A DNA stretch of 36,268 bases, taken from positions 1 to 36,268 of the forward strand of contig WRFY01000104.1 in assembly GCA_009783445.1 (NCBI GenBank). The letters are read 5' to 3'. Numbering within the stretch: position 1 is the stretch's first letter; every line of letters begins with the position of its first letter. Below the pieces are notes generated by a model. It was not told the DNA's origin and made no database searches. It worked only from the letters and a program-made list of their open reading frames with translations. The translations under genes were made by a program, and so were the position numbers. Shown piece by piece: positions 8,666-17,371 of this stretch. Origin of the DNA: Candidatus Azobacteroides sp. (GTDB lineage Bacteria; Bacteroidota; Bacteroidia; Bacteroidales; Azobacteroidaceae).

Positions 8666-9763
8666 ATGGAAGATCAGTTTAAAATAAATAAAGCTTTGTT
8701 TCCCCTTTCATGGATATATAGATGGGGCGTAAACATCAGAAACAGTTTGTTTGATTGGGAAATTATCAAAGGCGAAGAATTTCCGATTCCTGTAATTTCC
8801 GTTGGAAATTTGGTAACGGGCGGAACAGGAAAAACGCCTCACACAGAATATTTGATTGGTTTGTTAGAGAAAAAATATCGAGTGGCGGTTTTAAGTCGAG
8901 GATATAAACGAAAAACCAGAGGGTTTCTCATAGCAGGTGAAAAAGCTTCGTCCGCGACGATCGGCGACGAACCATTTCAGATGCATAGGAAGTTTCCCAA
9001 TATAATAGTGGCGGTCGACAAAAATCGGAAAAGAGGAATCCAGAATTTGTTGGAACTTCCCGAAGACAAACGTCCGGAAGTTATTTTGCTCGATGACGCT
9101 TTCCAGCATCGGAGGGTGATTCCTTCCCTCTCTATTTTGTTAACCGCCAGCAATCGCTTGTTTTACGAGGATTATTTATTGCCGGTAGGAAGATTGCGCG
9201 AACCGTATAAAAACCATTCGCGCGCTCAAATTGTGATTTGCACAAAATGTCCCGATTCTTTTAAACCAATCGATTACCGCATTATCAACAAAAACATGGA
9301 GTTGTATCCTTATCAGCAATTGTATTTTACTTCCTACCGCTACAAAGGTCTTTTGCCGATTTTTTCCAAAACTGGCAAGAGCGAAAGTCTGGAACAATTG
9401 CAAAATGAATCGCATTCCTTCCTGTTGGTCACCGGCATTGCTAATCCGGAGAATTTGATCAAATACATGGATAGTTATACTTCCGATTTATATCTGTTGA
9501 GATATTCCGACCATCATCATTTTTCCCTCAAAGATATAAATCAAATAACAGAAACATTCGAGAAAATTAAAAATACGAAAAAAAGAATCATTACAACCGA
9601 AAAGGATGCGGTACGCTTGGTGGATAATCCGCATATTCCGGAAAAAATAAAAGCATTTATGTATTATTTGCCGGTTGAAGTGGTTTTCAATTTGGAACAG
9701 GAAAATATGTTCATACAAAAGATAGAAGATCATGTTAAAAACTTTAAAAGAAACCGTGTTTAG
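8666..9763 (+). CDS. lpxK: Tetraacyldisaccharide 4'-kinase LpxK
   Basis: LpxK phosphorylates the 4' position of the lipid A disaccharide at the inner membrane, making lipid IVA. The 365-residue protein has an N-terminal membrane-associated helix (LFPLSWIYRWGVNIRNSLFD) and the Walker A motif GNLVTGGTGKT, with GGTGKT at 52-57. VAVLSRGYKRKTRGF lies at 73-87 and the family motif DDAFQHR at 143-149. TTEKDAVRL lies in the C-terminal half. All are standard LpxK features, and length is slightly above proteobacterial LpxK, as usual in Bacteroidales. The start at 8666 lies 5 nt after the regulator stop. The 3' end overlaps the nucleoside phosphorylase gene by 32 nt, indicating one transcript. Confidence 0.96.
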   Translation: MEDQFKINKALFPLSWIYRWGVNIRNSLFDWEIIKGEEFPIPVISVGNLVTGGTGKTPHTEYLIGLLEKKYRVAVLSRGYKRKTRGFLIAGEKASSATIGDEPFQMHRKFPNIIVAVDKNRKRGIQNLLELPEDKRPEVILLDDAFQHRRVIPSLSILLTASNRLFYEDYLLPVGRLREPYKNHSRAQIVICTKCPDSFKPIDYRIINKNMELYPYQQLYFTSYRYKGLLPIFSKTGKSESLEQLQNESHSFLLVTGIANPENLIKYMDSYTSDLYLLRYSDHHHFSLKDINQITETFEKIKNTKKRIITTEKDAVRLVDNPHIPEKIKAFMYYLPVEVVFNLEQENMFIQKIEDHVKNFKRNRV

Positions 9764-10544
9764 GCTTAGGCCTCAGATACCTACAGAGACAAAGATCGGC
9801 ATTATTCTTGGTACCGGTTTGGGAGAATTAGTGCACAGTATCACGGATAAAATAGAGATTCCGTATGAAATCATCCCGCATTTTCCGGTTTCGACCGTAG
9901 AAGGGCATAGTGGAAAATTGATTGTGGGCCAACTGGGAGGAAAACCGGTTTTGGCTATGCAGGGAAGATTTCATTTTTACGAAGGTTACGACATGAAGCA
10001 AGTAACTTATCCGATACGTGTCATGCAATTGTTGGGATTCCAATATTTGTTTGTTTCCAATGCGGCAGGAGGAATGAACGGTTCATTTCAGGTAGGCGAC
10101 ATCATGTTGATTGAAGATCACATCAATTTATTTCCCGAACACCCGTTGAGGGGTAAAAATGAAAAAGAATTCGGGACGCGGTTTCCAGACATGAGCGAAC
10201 CATACGATAAACAGCTCCGGAATCTGGCTATATCCATTGCAAATAAACACAATATCAAGCTGCAACGAGGGATATACGTGGGTACGCAAGGACCCACTTT
10301 CGAAACCCCAGCGGAATATCATTTTTTCAAAATAATCGGCGGAGACGCCGTCGGCATGTCGACCGTTCCGGAAGTTATTGTTGCACGTCATGGCGGATTG
10401 AAAGTACTGGCCTTTTCTGTTATTACCGATTTGGGAGTGTTGGGAAAAATTGTAGAAGTAAGTCATGAAGAGGTGCAGGAAGCGGCCAAAACAGTGCAAC
10501 CCAAAATGGCGCTGATCATGGAAGAAATAATCAAACAACTTTAG
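9732..10544 (+). CDS. punA: Purine nucleoside phosphorylase, trimeric PNP-I type
   Basis: This cytosolic enzyme splits purine nucleosides with phosphate into base and (deoxy)ribose 1-phosphate for salvage. The 270 residues carry the trimeric PNP signatures: ILGTGLGELV (25-34), TVEGHSGKL (55-63), MQGRFHFYEGY (76-86), SNAAGG (109-114), GTQGPTFETPAEY (184-196, with the base-binding Glu191) and VGMSTVPEVIVARH (207-220). At residue 233 the sequence reads ITD, where the human and many bacterial enzymes have ITN (human Asn243). That residue contacts the purine, so base preference may be broader than 6-oxopurines, unless Asp is normal in this lineage. The gene overlaps lpxK and abuts thiL with no spacer. 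Confidence 0.94.
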   Translation: MLKTLKETVFRLRPQIPTETKIGIILGTGLGELVHSITDKIEIPYEIIPHFPVSTVEGHSGKLIVGQLGGKPVLAMQGRFHFYEGYDMKQVTYPIRVMQLLGFQYLFVSNAAGGMNGSFQVGDIMLIEDHINLFPEHPLRGKNEKEFGTRFPDMSEPYDKQLRNLAISIANKHNIKLQRGIYVGTQGPTFETPAEYHFFKIIGGDAVGMSTVPEVIVARHGGLKVLAFSVITDLGVLGKIVEVSHEEVQEAAKTVQPKMALIMEEIIKQL

Positions 10545-11579
10545 ATGGAAATATCTTCTTTAGGAAAATTTGGATTGATCGAGCATTTAACGGAAAGCTT
10601 GAAAACAGCAAACTCATCCACCATTCAAGGCATCGGTGATGATGCGGCGGTATTGGAATACCACAAAACAGAGGCTCTGTTAAGTTCCCGGCTGTTGATG
10701 GAAGGCATTCATTTCGATTTAACTTACGTAGCCTTGAAATTTTTGGGATACAAAGCGGCGAGTATTTGTTTTTCGGATATTTATGCAATGAATGCATTTC
10801 CCAAACAATTGACGGTATCGGTGGGCGTATCCAAACGTTTTTCAGTGGAAAATTTGGATGAATTGTTTATGGGCATTGAATATGCTTGCGAACGGCACGA
10901 AGTCGACATTGTGGGCATCCATATTACTTCGTCGCTCACCGGACTGTGCATCAGCGCCGCTTGCGTGGGCGAAGCCGGCAAGGAAAAAATCATTTACCGC
11001 AAGGGAGCCAAAAAAACAGATTTAATTTGCGTATCGGGCGATTTAGGCGCCGCTTATATGGGTTTGCAATTATTGGAACGAGAAAAGGCGGTTTATCAGG
11101 GCGAAAAAGATTTCACACCCGATTTTGCCGGTAAAGAATATCTTTTGGAAAGACAGTTAAGGCCGGAAGCGCGGAAAGACATCATCGAGTTATTGGCTCA
11201 GAATCAAATAATCCCTACTTCGATGATTAGCATTTCCGACGGCTTGGCGTCCGAATTGTTGCATATTTGCAAACAAAGCGAAGTAGGCTGCCTGATTTAC
11301 GAAGAGCGTATTCCGATTGATTATCAGACAGCCATAATGGCTGAACAATTCAATCTGAATCTGACTACGGTTGCCCTGAATGGGGGAGATGATTATGAAC
11401 TGCTATTTACCGTTCCGCTCGGTTTGCATGAAAAAATTCAAGCGCTCAATGGCATTCAAACGATAGGTCATATTTGTGATGCAGACGAAGGCGCTCATCT
11501 AATTGCACGCGACGGAACATATGTTCCTTTGGCAGCTCAGGGGTGGACAACGACGGACGAGGACGAGATGAATCGTTGA
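10545..11579 (+). CDS. thiL: ThiL-family protein (thiamine-monophosphate kinase fold) with lost acidic motif residues
   Basis: By full-length resemblance this is ThiL, which phosphorylates thiamine monophosphate to thiamine diphosphate. The 344-residue length and the lpxK-PNP-thiL context fit. GIGDDAAVL (29-37), SDIYAMNA (77-84), VSGDLGAAYMGLQLLERE (163-180) and SDGLASELLHICKQ (231-244) are retained. However, several normally invariant residues are replaced. The Asp of the TTDxLxEG motif is Arg49. The GGDTTSS motif reads GIHITSS (Ile125, His126, Ile127). The first Asp of DISDG is Ser229, and GGEDYELL reads GGDDYELL. In this PurM/ThiL fold such Asp residues bind Mg2+-ATP and substrate phosphates, so TMP kinase activity is doubtful. 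The open frame is intact, which argues for retained selection, perhaps for a new role. Confidence 0.88.
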   Translation: MEISSLGKFGLIEHLTESLKTANSSTIQGIGDDAAVLEYHKTEALLSSRLLMEGIHFDLTYVALKFLGYKAASICFSDIYAMNAFPKQLTVSVGVSKRFSVENLDELFMGIEYACERHEVDIVGIHITSSLTGLCISAACVGEAGKEKIIYRKGAKKTDLICVSGDLGAAYMGLQLLEREKAVYQGEKDFTPDFAGKEYLLERQLRPEARKDIIELLAQNQIIPTSMISISDGLASELLHICKQSEVGCLIYEERIPIDYQTAIMAEQFNLNLTTVALNGGDDYELLFTVPLGLHEKIQALNGIQTIGHICDADEGAHLIARDGTYVPLAAQGWTTTDEDEMNR

Positions 11580-11593
11580 TCTTTGGCTTTATA

Positions 11594-11625
11594 CTTGTTG
11601 CATTCAAAAAAGAATATTACTTTTG
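11594..11625 (+). promoter_or_regulatory. Promoter of the thrS-infC-rpmI-rplT operon
   Basis: A TTTG-like -33 box (CTTG, 11594-11597) and a -7 box TACTTTTG (11618-11625) are separated by 20 nt, matching the Bacteroidota TTTG-N19-21-TAnnTTTG pattern. Transcription would start around 11630, about 25 nt before the thrS ATG. Confidence 0.65.
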
Positions 11626-11654
11626 CAAAATTGAATTAAGTACATGAATATAAT

Positions 11655-13601
11655 ATGATCCACATAACGTTTCCAGACGGTTCTGTCCGCGAATATGCGG
11701 AAGGAACCACAGCAATGCAGATAGCGGAAAGCATCAGTTCCCGTTTAGCTCAGGAGGTTTTGGCGGTGGGCGTCAAGGACGAAACATGGGATTTGACCCG
11801 TCCTATTTGCGAAGATGCTTCTATCCGTTTGTATAAATGGGAAGATGCAGAAGGTCAGCATACTTTTTGGCATTCTTCTGCTCATTTATTGGCCGAAGCT
11901 CTTCAGGAATTGTATCCGGGAATAAAGTTCGGTATCGGCCCTGCGATTGAAAATGGATTTTATTACGATGTCGATTCGGGAGAAGGGGTCGTGATTCGAG
12001 ATGCTGATTTAGCTGTTGTTGAAAAAAAAATGCAGGAACTGGCTGCGCGGAAATTGCCCATTCGCCGTGAATCCATTTCCAAAGAAAATGCCTTGAAACT
12101 GTTTGGAGAAAGAGGCGAAACCTATAAAACTGAATTGATCTCCGAATTGGAAGACGGTTCGATCACGATCTATACGCAAGGCAGTTTTACCGATTTGTGT
12201 CGCGGCCCGCATTTACCAGATACCTCTTATATTAAAGCGATTAAACTGACTTCTATTGCCGGAGCCTATTGGAGAGGCGATGAAAAACGCAAGCAATTGA
12301 CCCGTATCTACGGCATCACGTTTCCTAAAAAGAAAATGTTGGACGAATACTTGGTTTTGCTGGAAGAAGCGAAAAAACGCGATCACCGCAAAATCGGAAA
12401 AGAAATGGAACTGTTTACCTTTTCGCAAAATGTGGGACAAGGTCTCCCTCTCTGGTTGCCCAAGGGAACGCAATTGCGCTTGCGTTTGGAAGAATTTTTG
12501 AAACGGATTCAACAGGAATACGGATATCAACAAGTGATCACTCCGCATATCGGCAACAAATTGCTGTATGTGACTTCCGGTCACTATGAAAAATATGGGA
12601 AAGATTCCTTTCGTCCGATTCAAACTCCGGAAGAAGGAGAAGAATTTTTGTTGAAACCGATGAACTGTCCGCATCATTGCGAAATTTACAAGGCATTTCC
12701 TCGATCCTACAAGGATTTACCGATTCGTTTAGCAGAATTCGGAACCGTCTACCGCTATGAACAGAGCGGCGAACTGCATGGTTTGACGCGAGTGAGAGGA
12801 TTTACGCAAGACGACGCACATATTTTCTGTTCACAAGATCAAGTCAAAGAGGAATTTATTAAGGTAATGGATATTATCCACATTATTTTTCGCGCCTTGA
12901 ATTTTAGCGAATATGAAGCCCAGATTTCCTTGCGGGATCCAAACGACAAAAGCAAATATATCGGTTCGGATGAAAACTGGCAAAATGCTGAAAACGCCAT
13001 TCTCGAAGTTTGTCGGGAAAAAAATATCAAAGCAAAAGTAGAATTAGGAGAAGCCGCATTTTACGGTCCTAAACTCGACTTCATGGTGAAAGACGCATTG
13101 GGACGAAAATGGCAACTGGGAACCATTCAAGTAGATTATAATTTGCCAGAACGCTTTGGGCTGGAATATGTGGGAGCTGATAACCAGAAACATCGTCCGG
13201 TAATGATTCACCGAGCGCCGTTCGGTTCGATGGAACGATTTGTTGCCGTATTGATCGAACATACGGCTGGTAAATTTCCATTGTGGTTAGTCCCCGATCA
13301 AGCCGTTATTTTACCCATCAGTGAAAAATTCAACGAGTATGCGGAAGAAGTAGCAAAAGAACTCAGAAAACAGAATATCCGGGTAGTATTGGATGAGCGA
13401 AATGAGAAAATTGGACGCAAAATTCGAGACAATGAACTAAAAAAGATTCCTTATATGTTGATAATAGGGGAAAAAGAAGCAGAAAATCGAGAAGTTTCCG
13501 TAAGAAAACAAGGGGAAGGCGATGTAGGTTCAATGAAAATTACTAACTTTGCCTCGCTTTTAAACGAGGAAATAGAAAAGCAGATGAATCAGTGGCAGTA
13601 A
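11655..13601 (+). CDS. thrS: Threonyl-tRNA synthetase
   Basis: ThrS charges tRNA-Thr in the cytosol. The 648-residue protein has the full domain order: an N-terminal TGS domain ([20 protein letters not shown], 2-21), the N2 editing domain ([20 protein letters not shown] and the [16 protein letters not shown] region), the class II catalytic core and the anticodon-binding domain. Core features include [17 protein letters not shown] with a zinc-ligand Cys, motif 2 around [25 protein letters not shown] with a ligand His, and motif 3 in [20 protein letters not shown] nearby upstream ATG at 11644 opens only a four-codon frame, so the start at 11655 is preferred. infC follows after 10 nt. Confidence 0.98.
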   Translation: MIHITFPDGSVREYAEGTTAMQIAESISSRLAQEVLAVGVKDETWDLTRPICEDASIRLYKWEDAEGQHTFWHSSAHLLAEALQELYPGIKFGIGPAIENGFYYDVDSGEGVVIRDADLAVVEKKMQELAARKLPIRRESISKENALKLFGERGETYKTELISELEDGSITIYTQGSFTDLCRGPHLPDTSYIKAIKLTSIAGAYWRGDEKRKQLTRIYGITFPKKKMLDEYLVLLEEAKKRDHRKIGKEMELFTFSQNVGQGLPLWLPKGTQLRLRLEEFLKRIQQEYGYQQVITPHIGNKLLYVTSGHYEKYGKDSFRPIQTPEEGEEFLLKPMNCPHHCEIYKAFPRSYKDLPIRLAEFGTVYRYEQSGELHGLTRVRGFTQDDAHIFCSQDQVKEEFIKVMDIIHIIFRALNFSEYEAQISLRDPNDKSKYIGSDENWQNAENAILEVCREKNIKAKVELGEAAFYGPKLDFMVKDALGRKWQLGTIQVDYNLPERFGLEYVGADNQKHRPVMIHRAPFGSMERFVAVLIEHTAGKFPLWLVPDQAVILPISEKFNEYAEEVAKELRKQNIRVVLDERNEKIGRKIRDNELKKIPYMLIIGEKEAENREVSVRKQGEGDVGSMKITNFASLLNEEIEKQMNQWQ

Positions 13602-13611
13602 ATAAGTTAAA

Positions 13612-14193
13612 ATGAAGAAAGACAATCTAAAAGATCAGTACAGAATAAATGAAAAAATCAGGGTAAAAGAAGTTCGTCTCGTAGGTGAAAATGTAGAACA
13701 AGGAGTCTACTCTGCCGCAGAAGCCTTGAAGATCGCACGCAATCAAGGGTTAGATTTGATTGAAATTTCTCCGAATGCAGTTCCTCCAGTTTGTAGGGTA
13801 TCTGATTACCAAAAATTTATCTATCAACAAAAAAAGCGCCAAAAGGAACAGAAAGCCAAATCGGTCAAAATTGTAGTAAAAGAAATTCGCTTTGGACCGC
13901 AAACGGATGATCACGACTATAACTTTAAGTTAAAGCACGCTAAAGGTTTCTTGGAAGAAGGAGCGAAAGTCAAAGCCTATGTCTTTTTCAGGGGACGTTC
14001 GATCCTTTTCAAAGAACAGGGAGAAGTGTTGCTGCTTCGTTTTGCTAGCGATTTGGAAGACTATGGAAAAGTGGAACAATTGCCGGCTCTGGAAGGGAAA
14101 AAGATGATTATCATGTTGTCTCCCAAAAAAACGGGAGGAGCGCCTAAGCCGGTAGTCAAACCGGTTGAATTGAAAAAAGAAGAAGAACAATAA
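13612..14193 (+). CDS. infC: Translation initiation factor IF-3
   Basis: IF-3 binds the 30S subunit, keeps it apart from 50S and checks start-codon/initiator-tRNA pairing. The 193 residues show the N-terminal domain ([18 protein letters not shown], 10-27; [20 protein letters not shown], about 49-68), a lysine-rich linker ([17 protein letters not shown]), and the C-terminal domain ([20 protein letters not shown], about 84-103, continuing to the LLSPKK stretch). A basic/acidic tail of about 20 residues follows, as in other Bacteroidota. Unlike E. coli infC the start is an ordinary ATG, so initiation-codon autoregulation of the AUU type is not expected. It lies between thrS and rpmI in the classic operon order. 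Confidence 0.97.
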   Translation: MKKDNLKDQYRINEKIRVKEVRLVGENVEQGVYSAAEALKIARNQGLDLIEISPNAVPPVCRVSDYQKFIYQQKKRQKEQKAKSVKIVVKEIRFGPQTDDHDYNFKLKHAKGFLEEGAKVKAYVFFRGRSILFKEQGEVLLLRFASDLEDYGKVEQLPALEGKKMIIMLSPKKTGGAPKPVVKPVELKKEEEQ

Positions 14194-14217
14194 TAAGTCA
14201 AATAAAATTCTAAAAAA

Positions 14218-14415
14218 ATGCCTAAAATGAAGACTAATTCCGGCGCCAAAAAAAGATTCGCTCTTACCGGAACAGGAAAAATCAAGAGAAAACACGCTTT
14301 TAAACGTCATAATCTCACGAAAAAGACAAAAAAGCAAAAAGACAGACTGACTCAGTTCTCCATTCTTGACAAATCGAACGCCAAGAGTGTGGAAAAAATG
14401 TTGGGACTGAAGTAA
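14218..14415 (+). CDS. rpmI: 50S ribosomal protein L35
   Basis: L35 is a small, very basic 50S protein. The 65-residue sequence begins [20 protein letters not shown] and continues with [13 protein letters not shown], matching the family over its full length. It starts 24 nt after infC and is followed by a 116-nt spacer before rplT. Confidence 0.98.
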   Translation: MPKMKTNSGAKKRFALTGTGKIKRKHAFKRHNLTKKTKKQKDRLTQFSILDKSNAKSVEKMLGLK

Positions 14416-14422
14416 AATCCGT

Positions 14423-14439
14423 TTTTTCCGTAGGAAAAA
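14423..14439 (+). promoter_or_regulatory. Short hairpin in the rpmI-rplT spacer
   Basis: TTTTTCC (14423-14429) and GGAAAAA (14433-14439) form a 7-bp stem with a 3-nt loop just after the rpmI stop. A second small stem, CCG-GAAAA-CGG, lies near 14495-14505. In several bacteria L20 represses its own operon through RNA structures near rpmI/rplT. These stems are possible counterparts, but no L20-binding fold was recognised. Confidence 0.25.
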
Positions 14440-14531
14440 TAAAGGAAAAGTGATTTTCAAAAGATTTATTAACAGAAATTTAGCACAAAAGACCGGAAAA
14501 CGGCGCTAACTTTCAAAACAATTCAATTATT

Positions 14532-14876
14532 ATGCCTAGATCAGTTAATCATGTAGCTTCAAGAGCTAAAAGAAAAAGAATCCTCAAATTAACAAGAGGT
14601 TATTACGGTGCGAGGAAAAACGTATGGACGGTTGCTAAAAACACATGGGAAAAAGGTTTAACTTATGCTTTCCGCGACAGGAGAACGAAAAAACGCAATT
14701 TCCGCGCTTTGTGGATTCAACGCATCAACGCCGCCGCCCGACTGGAAGGTTTATCATATTCCAAATTAATGGGCGCGTTGCGTCAAAAGGGTATCGACAT
14801 CAATCGTAAAGTTTTGGCCGATTTGGCAATGAACCATCCAGAAGCGTTCAAAGCCATTGTGGACAAAATAAAATAG
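14532..14876 (+). CDS. rplT: 50S ribosomal protein L20
   Basis: L20 binds 23S rRNA early in 50S assembly and can repress its own mRNA. The 114-residue basic protein has the family start [20 protein letters not shown], then [17 protein letters not shown], the [20 protein letters not shown] segment (about 47-66) and the C-terminal globular part ending AIVDKIK. Length and motifs are normal. A strong terminator hairpin begins 23 nt after the stop. Confidence 0.98.
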   Translation: MPRSVNHVASRAKRKRILKLTRGYYGARKNVWTVAKNTWEKGLTYAFRDRRTKKRNFRALWIQRINAAARLEGLSYSKLMGALRQKGIDINRKVLADLAMNHPEAFKAIVDKIK

Positions 14877-14899
14877 TTAGTTGAGAGAATACATATATG

Positions 14900-14933
14900 A
14901 AAAAGCCGCATCCCGTTTGGGTTACGGCTTTTT
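14900..14933 (+). terminator. Intrinsic terminator after rplT
   Basis: AAAAAGCCG (14900-14908) pairs with CGGCTTTTT (14925-14933), and an inner CCC/GGG pair closes a GTTT loop, giving a long stem followed by a T run. It ends the thrS-rplT operon. An open frame from the TTG at 14881 runs through it, so the first 29 codons of that frame are not part of sufB. Confidence 0.88.
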
Positions 14934-14967
14934 GAGTTCATACATTATTAGAATAAATTTAAAAGCA

Positions 14968-16419
14968 ATGAAACCGGAAAATACAAACGACATACTCGGT
15001 CAATTTACGAATAAAGAGTATGAATACGGATTTGTGACGAATATTCAAACGGATTTTATACCCAAGGGCTTAAACGAGAAAATAATCCGGTTGATTTCCG
15101 CTAAAAAAAACGAACCGGACTGGTTGCTCGATTTTCGTTTGAAGGCCTATCAACATTGGCTAAACATGAAAATGCCCCATTGGGCGCATCTCGAAATTCC
15201 GCCGATCGACTATCAGGATATCATTTATTATGCCGCTCCAAAAGCGAAAAAAAGTCCTAAAAACCCGGAAGAAGTTGATCCTGAATTGTTGAAAACCTTC
15301 GATAAGTTGGGAATTCCCTTGCATGAGCAAAAAATATTTTCGGGCATGGCAGTAGACGCTGTCATGGATAGCGTTTCGGTCAAAACTACTTACAAGGAAA
15401 ATTTGGCGGAGAAAGGAGTCATTTTTTGTTCGTTTAGCGAAGCTGTTCAATCGCATCCCGATCTGATAAAAAAATACTTGGGAAGCGTGGTTTCGTATCG
15501 CGACAATTTTTTTGCCGCGCTTAATTCGGCTGTTTTCAGCGACGGTTCGTTCGTGTTCATTCCCAAAGGAGTTCGTTGTCCGATGGAATTATCGACCTAT
15601 TTCAGAATCAATGCATTGAACACCGGACAATTCGAACGCACGCTCATCGTTGCCGAAGAGGATGCCTTTGTGAGTTATCTGGAAGGCTGTACTGCGCCCA
15701 TGCGCGACGAAAACCAATTGCATGCGGCTATTGTAGAAATCATAGTACTCGATCGGGCGGAAGTAAAATATTCAACCGTGCAAAACTGGTACCCGGGCGA
15801 CAAAAATGGGATGGGCGGCATTTACAACTTTGTGACTAAACGGGGACTTTGTAAAGGAGAATCTTCCAAAATATCGTGGACGCAGGTAGAAACGGGTTCT
15901 GCTATTACTTGGAAATATCCAAGTTGTGTTCTGGCGGGAGACAATTCTACAGGCGAATTTTATTCTGTGGCGGTAACCAATCATTACCAGCAAGCCGACA
16001 CGGGAACCAAAATGATTCATATAGGAAAAAATACCAAAAGCCGGATTGTATCAAAAGGAATTTCCGCAGGGAAAAGCCAGAACAGTTACCGGGGATTAGT
16101 ACGGGTACAACAAAATGCAGAAAATGCCCGCAACCATTCGCAATGCGACAGTTTATTGTTGAGCAACACCAGCGGAGCGCATACGTTTCCTTACATGGAC
16201 ATTCACAATGAATCGGCTATAGTAGAACACGAAGCCACCACTTCTAAGGTCAGCGAAGACCAGCTGTTTTATTGCAATCAGCGCGGAATTTCTACTGAAG
16301 AAGCAATTGGATTGATTGTCAATGGATATGCAAAAGAAGTATTAAACAAACTTCCTATGGAATTTGCAGTTGAAGCGCAAAAATTACTGCAAGTCAGCTT
16401 AGAAGGAAGCGTAGGATGA
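14968..16419 (+). CDS. sufB: Fe-S cluster assembly scaffold protein SufB
   Basis: SufB is the scaffold subunit of the cytosolic SufBC2D complex that builds Fe-S clusters. The ATG at 14968 gives 483 residues; the longer TTG frame from 14881 crosses the rplT terminator and is rejected. Family stretches include [17 protein letters not shown] in the N-terminal part, the beta-helix core with [39 protein letters not shown] and [20 protein letters not shown]. The C-terminal part has [46 protein letters not shown] and [16 protein letters not shown]. Both conserved cysteine regions (QCDSLL and FYCNQRG) are present. No sufC, sufD or sufS follows, which is unusual because these genes are normally adjacent. 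Confidence 0.96.
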   Translation: MKPENTNDILGQFTNKEYEYGFVTNIQTDFIPKGLNEKIIRLISAKKNEPDWLLDFRLKAYQHWLNMKMPHWAHLEIPPIDYQDIIYYAAPKAKKSPKNPEEVDPELLKTFDKLGIPLHEQKIFSGMAVDAVMDSVSVKTTYKENLAEKGVIFCSFSEAVQSHPDLIKKYLGSVVSYRDNFFAALNSAVFSDGSFVFIPKGVRCPMELSTYFRINALNTGQFERTLIVAEEDAFVSYLEGCTAPMRDENQLHAAIVEIIVLDRAEVKYSTVQNWYPGDKNGMGGIYNFVTKRGLCKGESSKISWTQVETGSAITWKYPSCVLAGDNSTGEFYSVAVTNHYQQADTGTKMIHIGKNTKSRIVSKGISAGKSQNSYRGLVRVQQNAENARNHSQCDSLLLSNTSGAHTFPYMDIHNESAIVEHEATTSKVSEDQLFYCNQRGISTEEAIGLIVNGYAKEVLNKLPMEFAVEAQKLLQVSLEGSVG

Positions 16420-16566
16420 ACCGATTGCTCTAATGTCATTCAGTTAAGGTTGGAAACATTTTTTCCTTAAACGGGAGGGTATTGCTTTTTACCTTTTTCC
16501 TTTCCTCTTTCTTCGTTTATTTATGTCTTTTTTTGTTTTTAAATGCTAAAATTTCAGGAAAAACGG

Positions 16567-16596
16567 ATTGATATTCAAATTTTTTCTATATATTTG
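16567..16596 (+). promoter_or_regulatory. Promoter of the DUF5683-transglycosylase-rsh cluster
   Basis: A TATATTTG -7 box (16589-16596) is preceded by ATTG (16567-16570) with an 18-nt gap, close to the Bacteroidota TTTG-N19-21-TAnnTTTG pattern. It sits about 44 nt before the GTG start at 16640 and after a 150-nt gene-free, T-rich stretch following sufB. Confidence 0.5.
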
Positions 16597-16639
16597 TATG
16601 CGGTAATTGGATTACGTTGCTTTTTTAGGAGATAAGGAA

Positions 16640-17350
16640 GTGCACAACTTTAAAAAAAATATTCTATTTATTATAGGGATTATCGTATGCTTGCCTGTCA
16701 GTTTATATTCTCAGGATCAATTTATTTCAGAGCCGGATAGCATAAACGGGCAAGTATTTCATTCTTCCCATGCGGATGGGATACGACAAGATTCTGCTTT
16801 TGTAGAAAATGGCGCATCAGATATGAATTTAGGAAAGAAAGCGTTTGTGCCTAATCCAAAAAAAGCCATCTTGTATTCAGCTATTTTTCCCGGTTTGGGA
16901 CAAATCTATAACCGTAAGTATTGGAAATTACCCATTGTTTACGGAGGATTTTTGGGTTGTGTATATGCAATTACATGGAATAACACTCAATACACAGGAT
17001 ATAAGTCGGCATATAGCGATTTTTTGAATCCAAATCCCGACGCCAATTCGTGGTTAGCGTATAAATATTATGGTTATAGCGATGACCCCGCCGAATGGAC
17101 CACTCAGCAAAGGGATGCGTTTACTACTGCTTTGAAAAATAAGAAGGATTATTTTAGACGATATAGAGATTTAAGTTACATCATTGCAGTCGGTCTTTAC
17201 GCGATTTGTATGATTGATGCTTATGTGGATGCTCAATTGTTTGAGTTTGATATCAGCGAGGATTTAAGTTTTCGCCTAAACCCGATGATTTTTGAAAAAA
17301 CAACAAACAATTCCAGATCTTTCGGATTGCAGTGCAGTTTTACATTTTGA
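16640..17350 (+). CDS. DUF5683 family exported/membrane protein
   Basis: A protein of unknown function, well conserved in Bacteroidota next to a LysM transglycosylase and Rsh, as here. The preferred start is GTG at 16640, preceded by AGGAG-like bases. It gives a signal peptide, MHNFKKNILFIIGIIVCLPV, cleaved near SLYSQ, and a 236-residue protein. The open frame extends back to a TTG at 16607, but that would precede the signal peptide awkwardly. The DUF5683 core begins PNPKKAILYSAIFPGLGQIY (about 70-89), continues NRKYWKLPIVYGG, and has two hydrophobic membrane segments (VYGGFLGCVYAITW and YIIAVGLYAICMIDAYVDA). The C-terminus is beta-rich and ends in Phe (SFTF), as outer-membrane-directed proteins often do. 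Confidence 0.85.
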   Translation: MHNFKKNILFIIGIIVCLPVSLYSQDQFISEPDSINGQVFHSSHADGIRQDSAFVENGASDMNLGKKAFVPNPKKAILYSAIFPGLGQIYNRKYWKLPIVYGGFLGCVYAITWNNTQYTGYKSAYSDFLNPNPDANSWLAYKYYGYSDDPAEWTTQQRDAFTTALKNKKDYFRRYRDLSYIIAVGLYAICMIDAYVDAQLFEFDISEDLSFRLNPMIFEKTTNNSRSFGLQCSFTF

Positions 17351-17371
17351 TTAATTAAAAATTATTACCAA

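Noticed and set aside
13930..14460. 176-codon minus-strand open frame
   Set aside because: It is antisense to infC and rpmI and is Phe/Arg-rich, as expected for the complement of lysine-rich genes.
14881..14967. N-terminal extension of sufB from TTG 14881
   Set aside because: It spans the rplT terminator hairpin; the ATG at 14968 gives a protein of normal SufB length.
16420..16566. Possible terminator after sufB (TTAAGG ... CCTTAA)
   Set aside because: The stem is short with a long loop and there is no proper T run directly after it.
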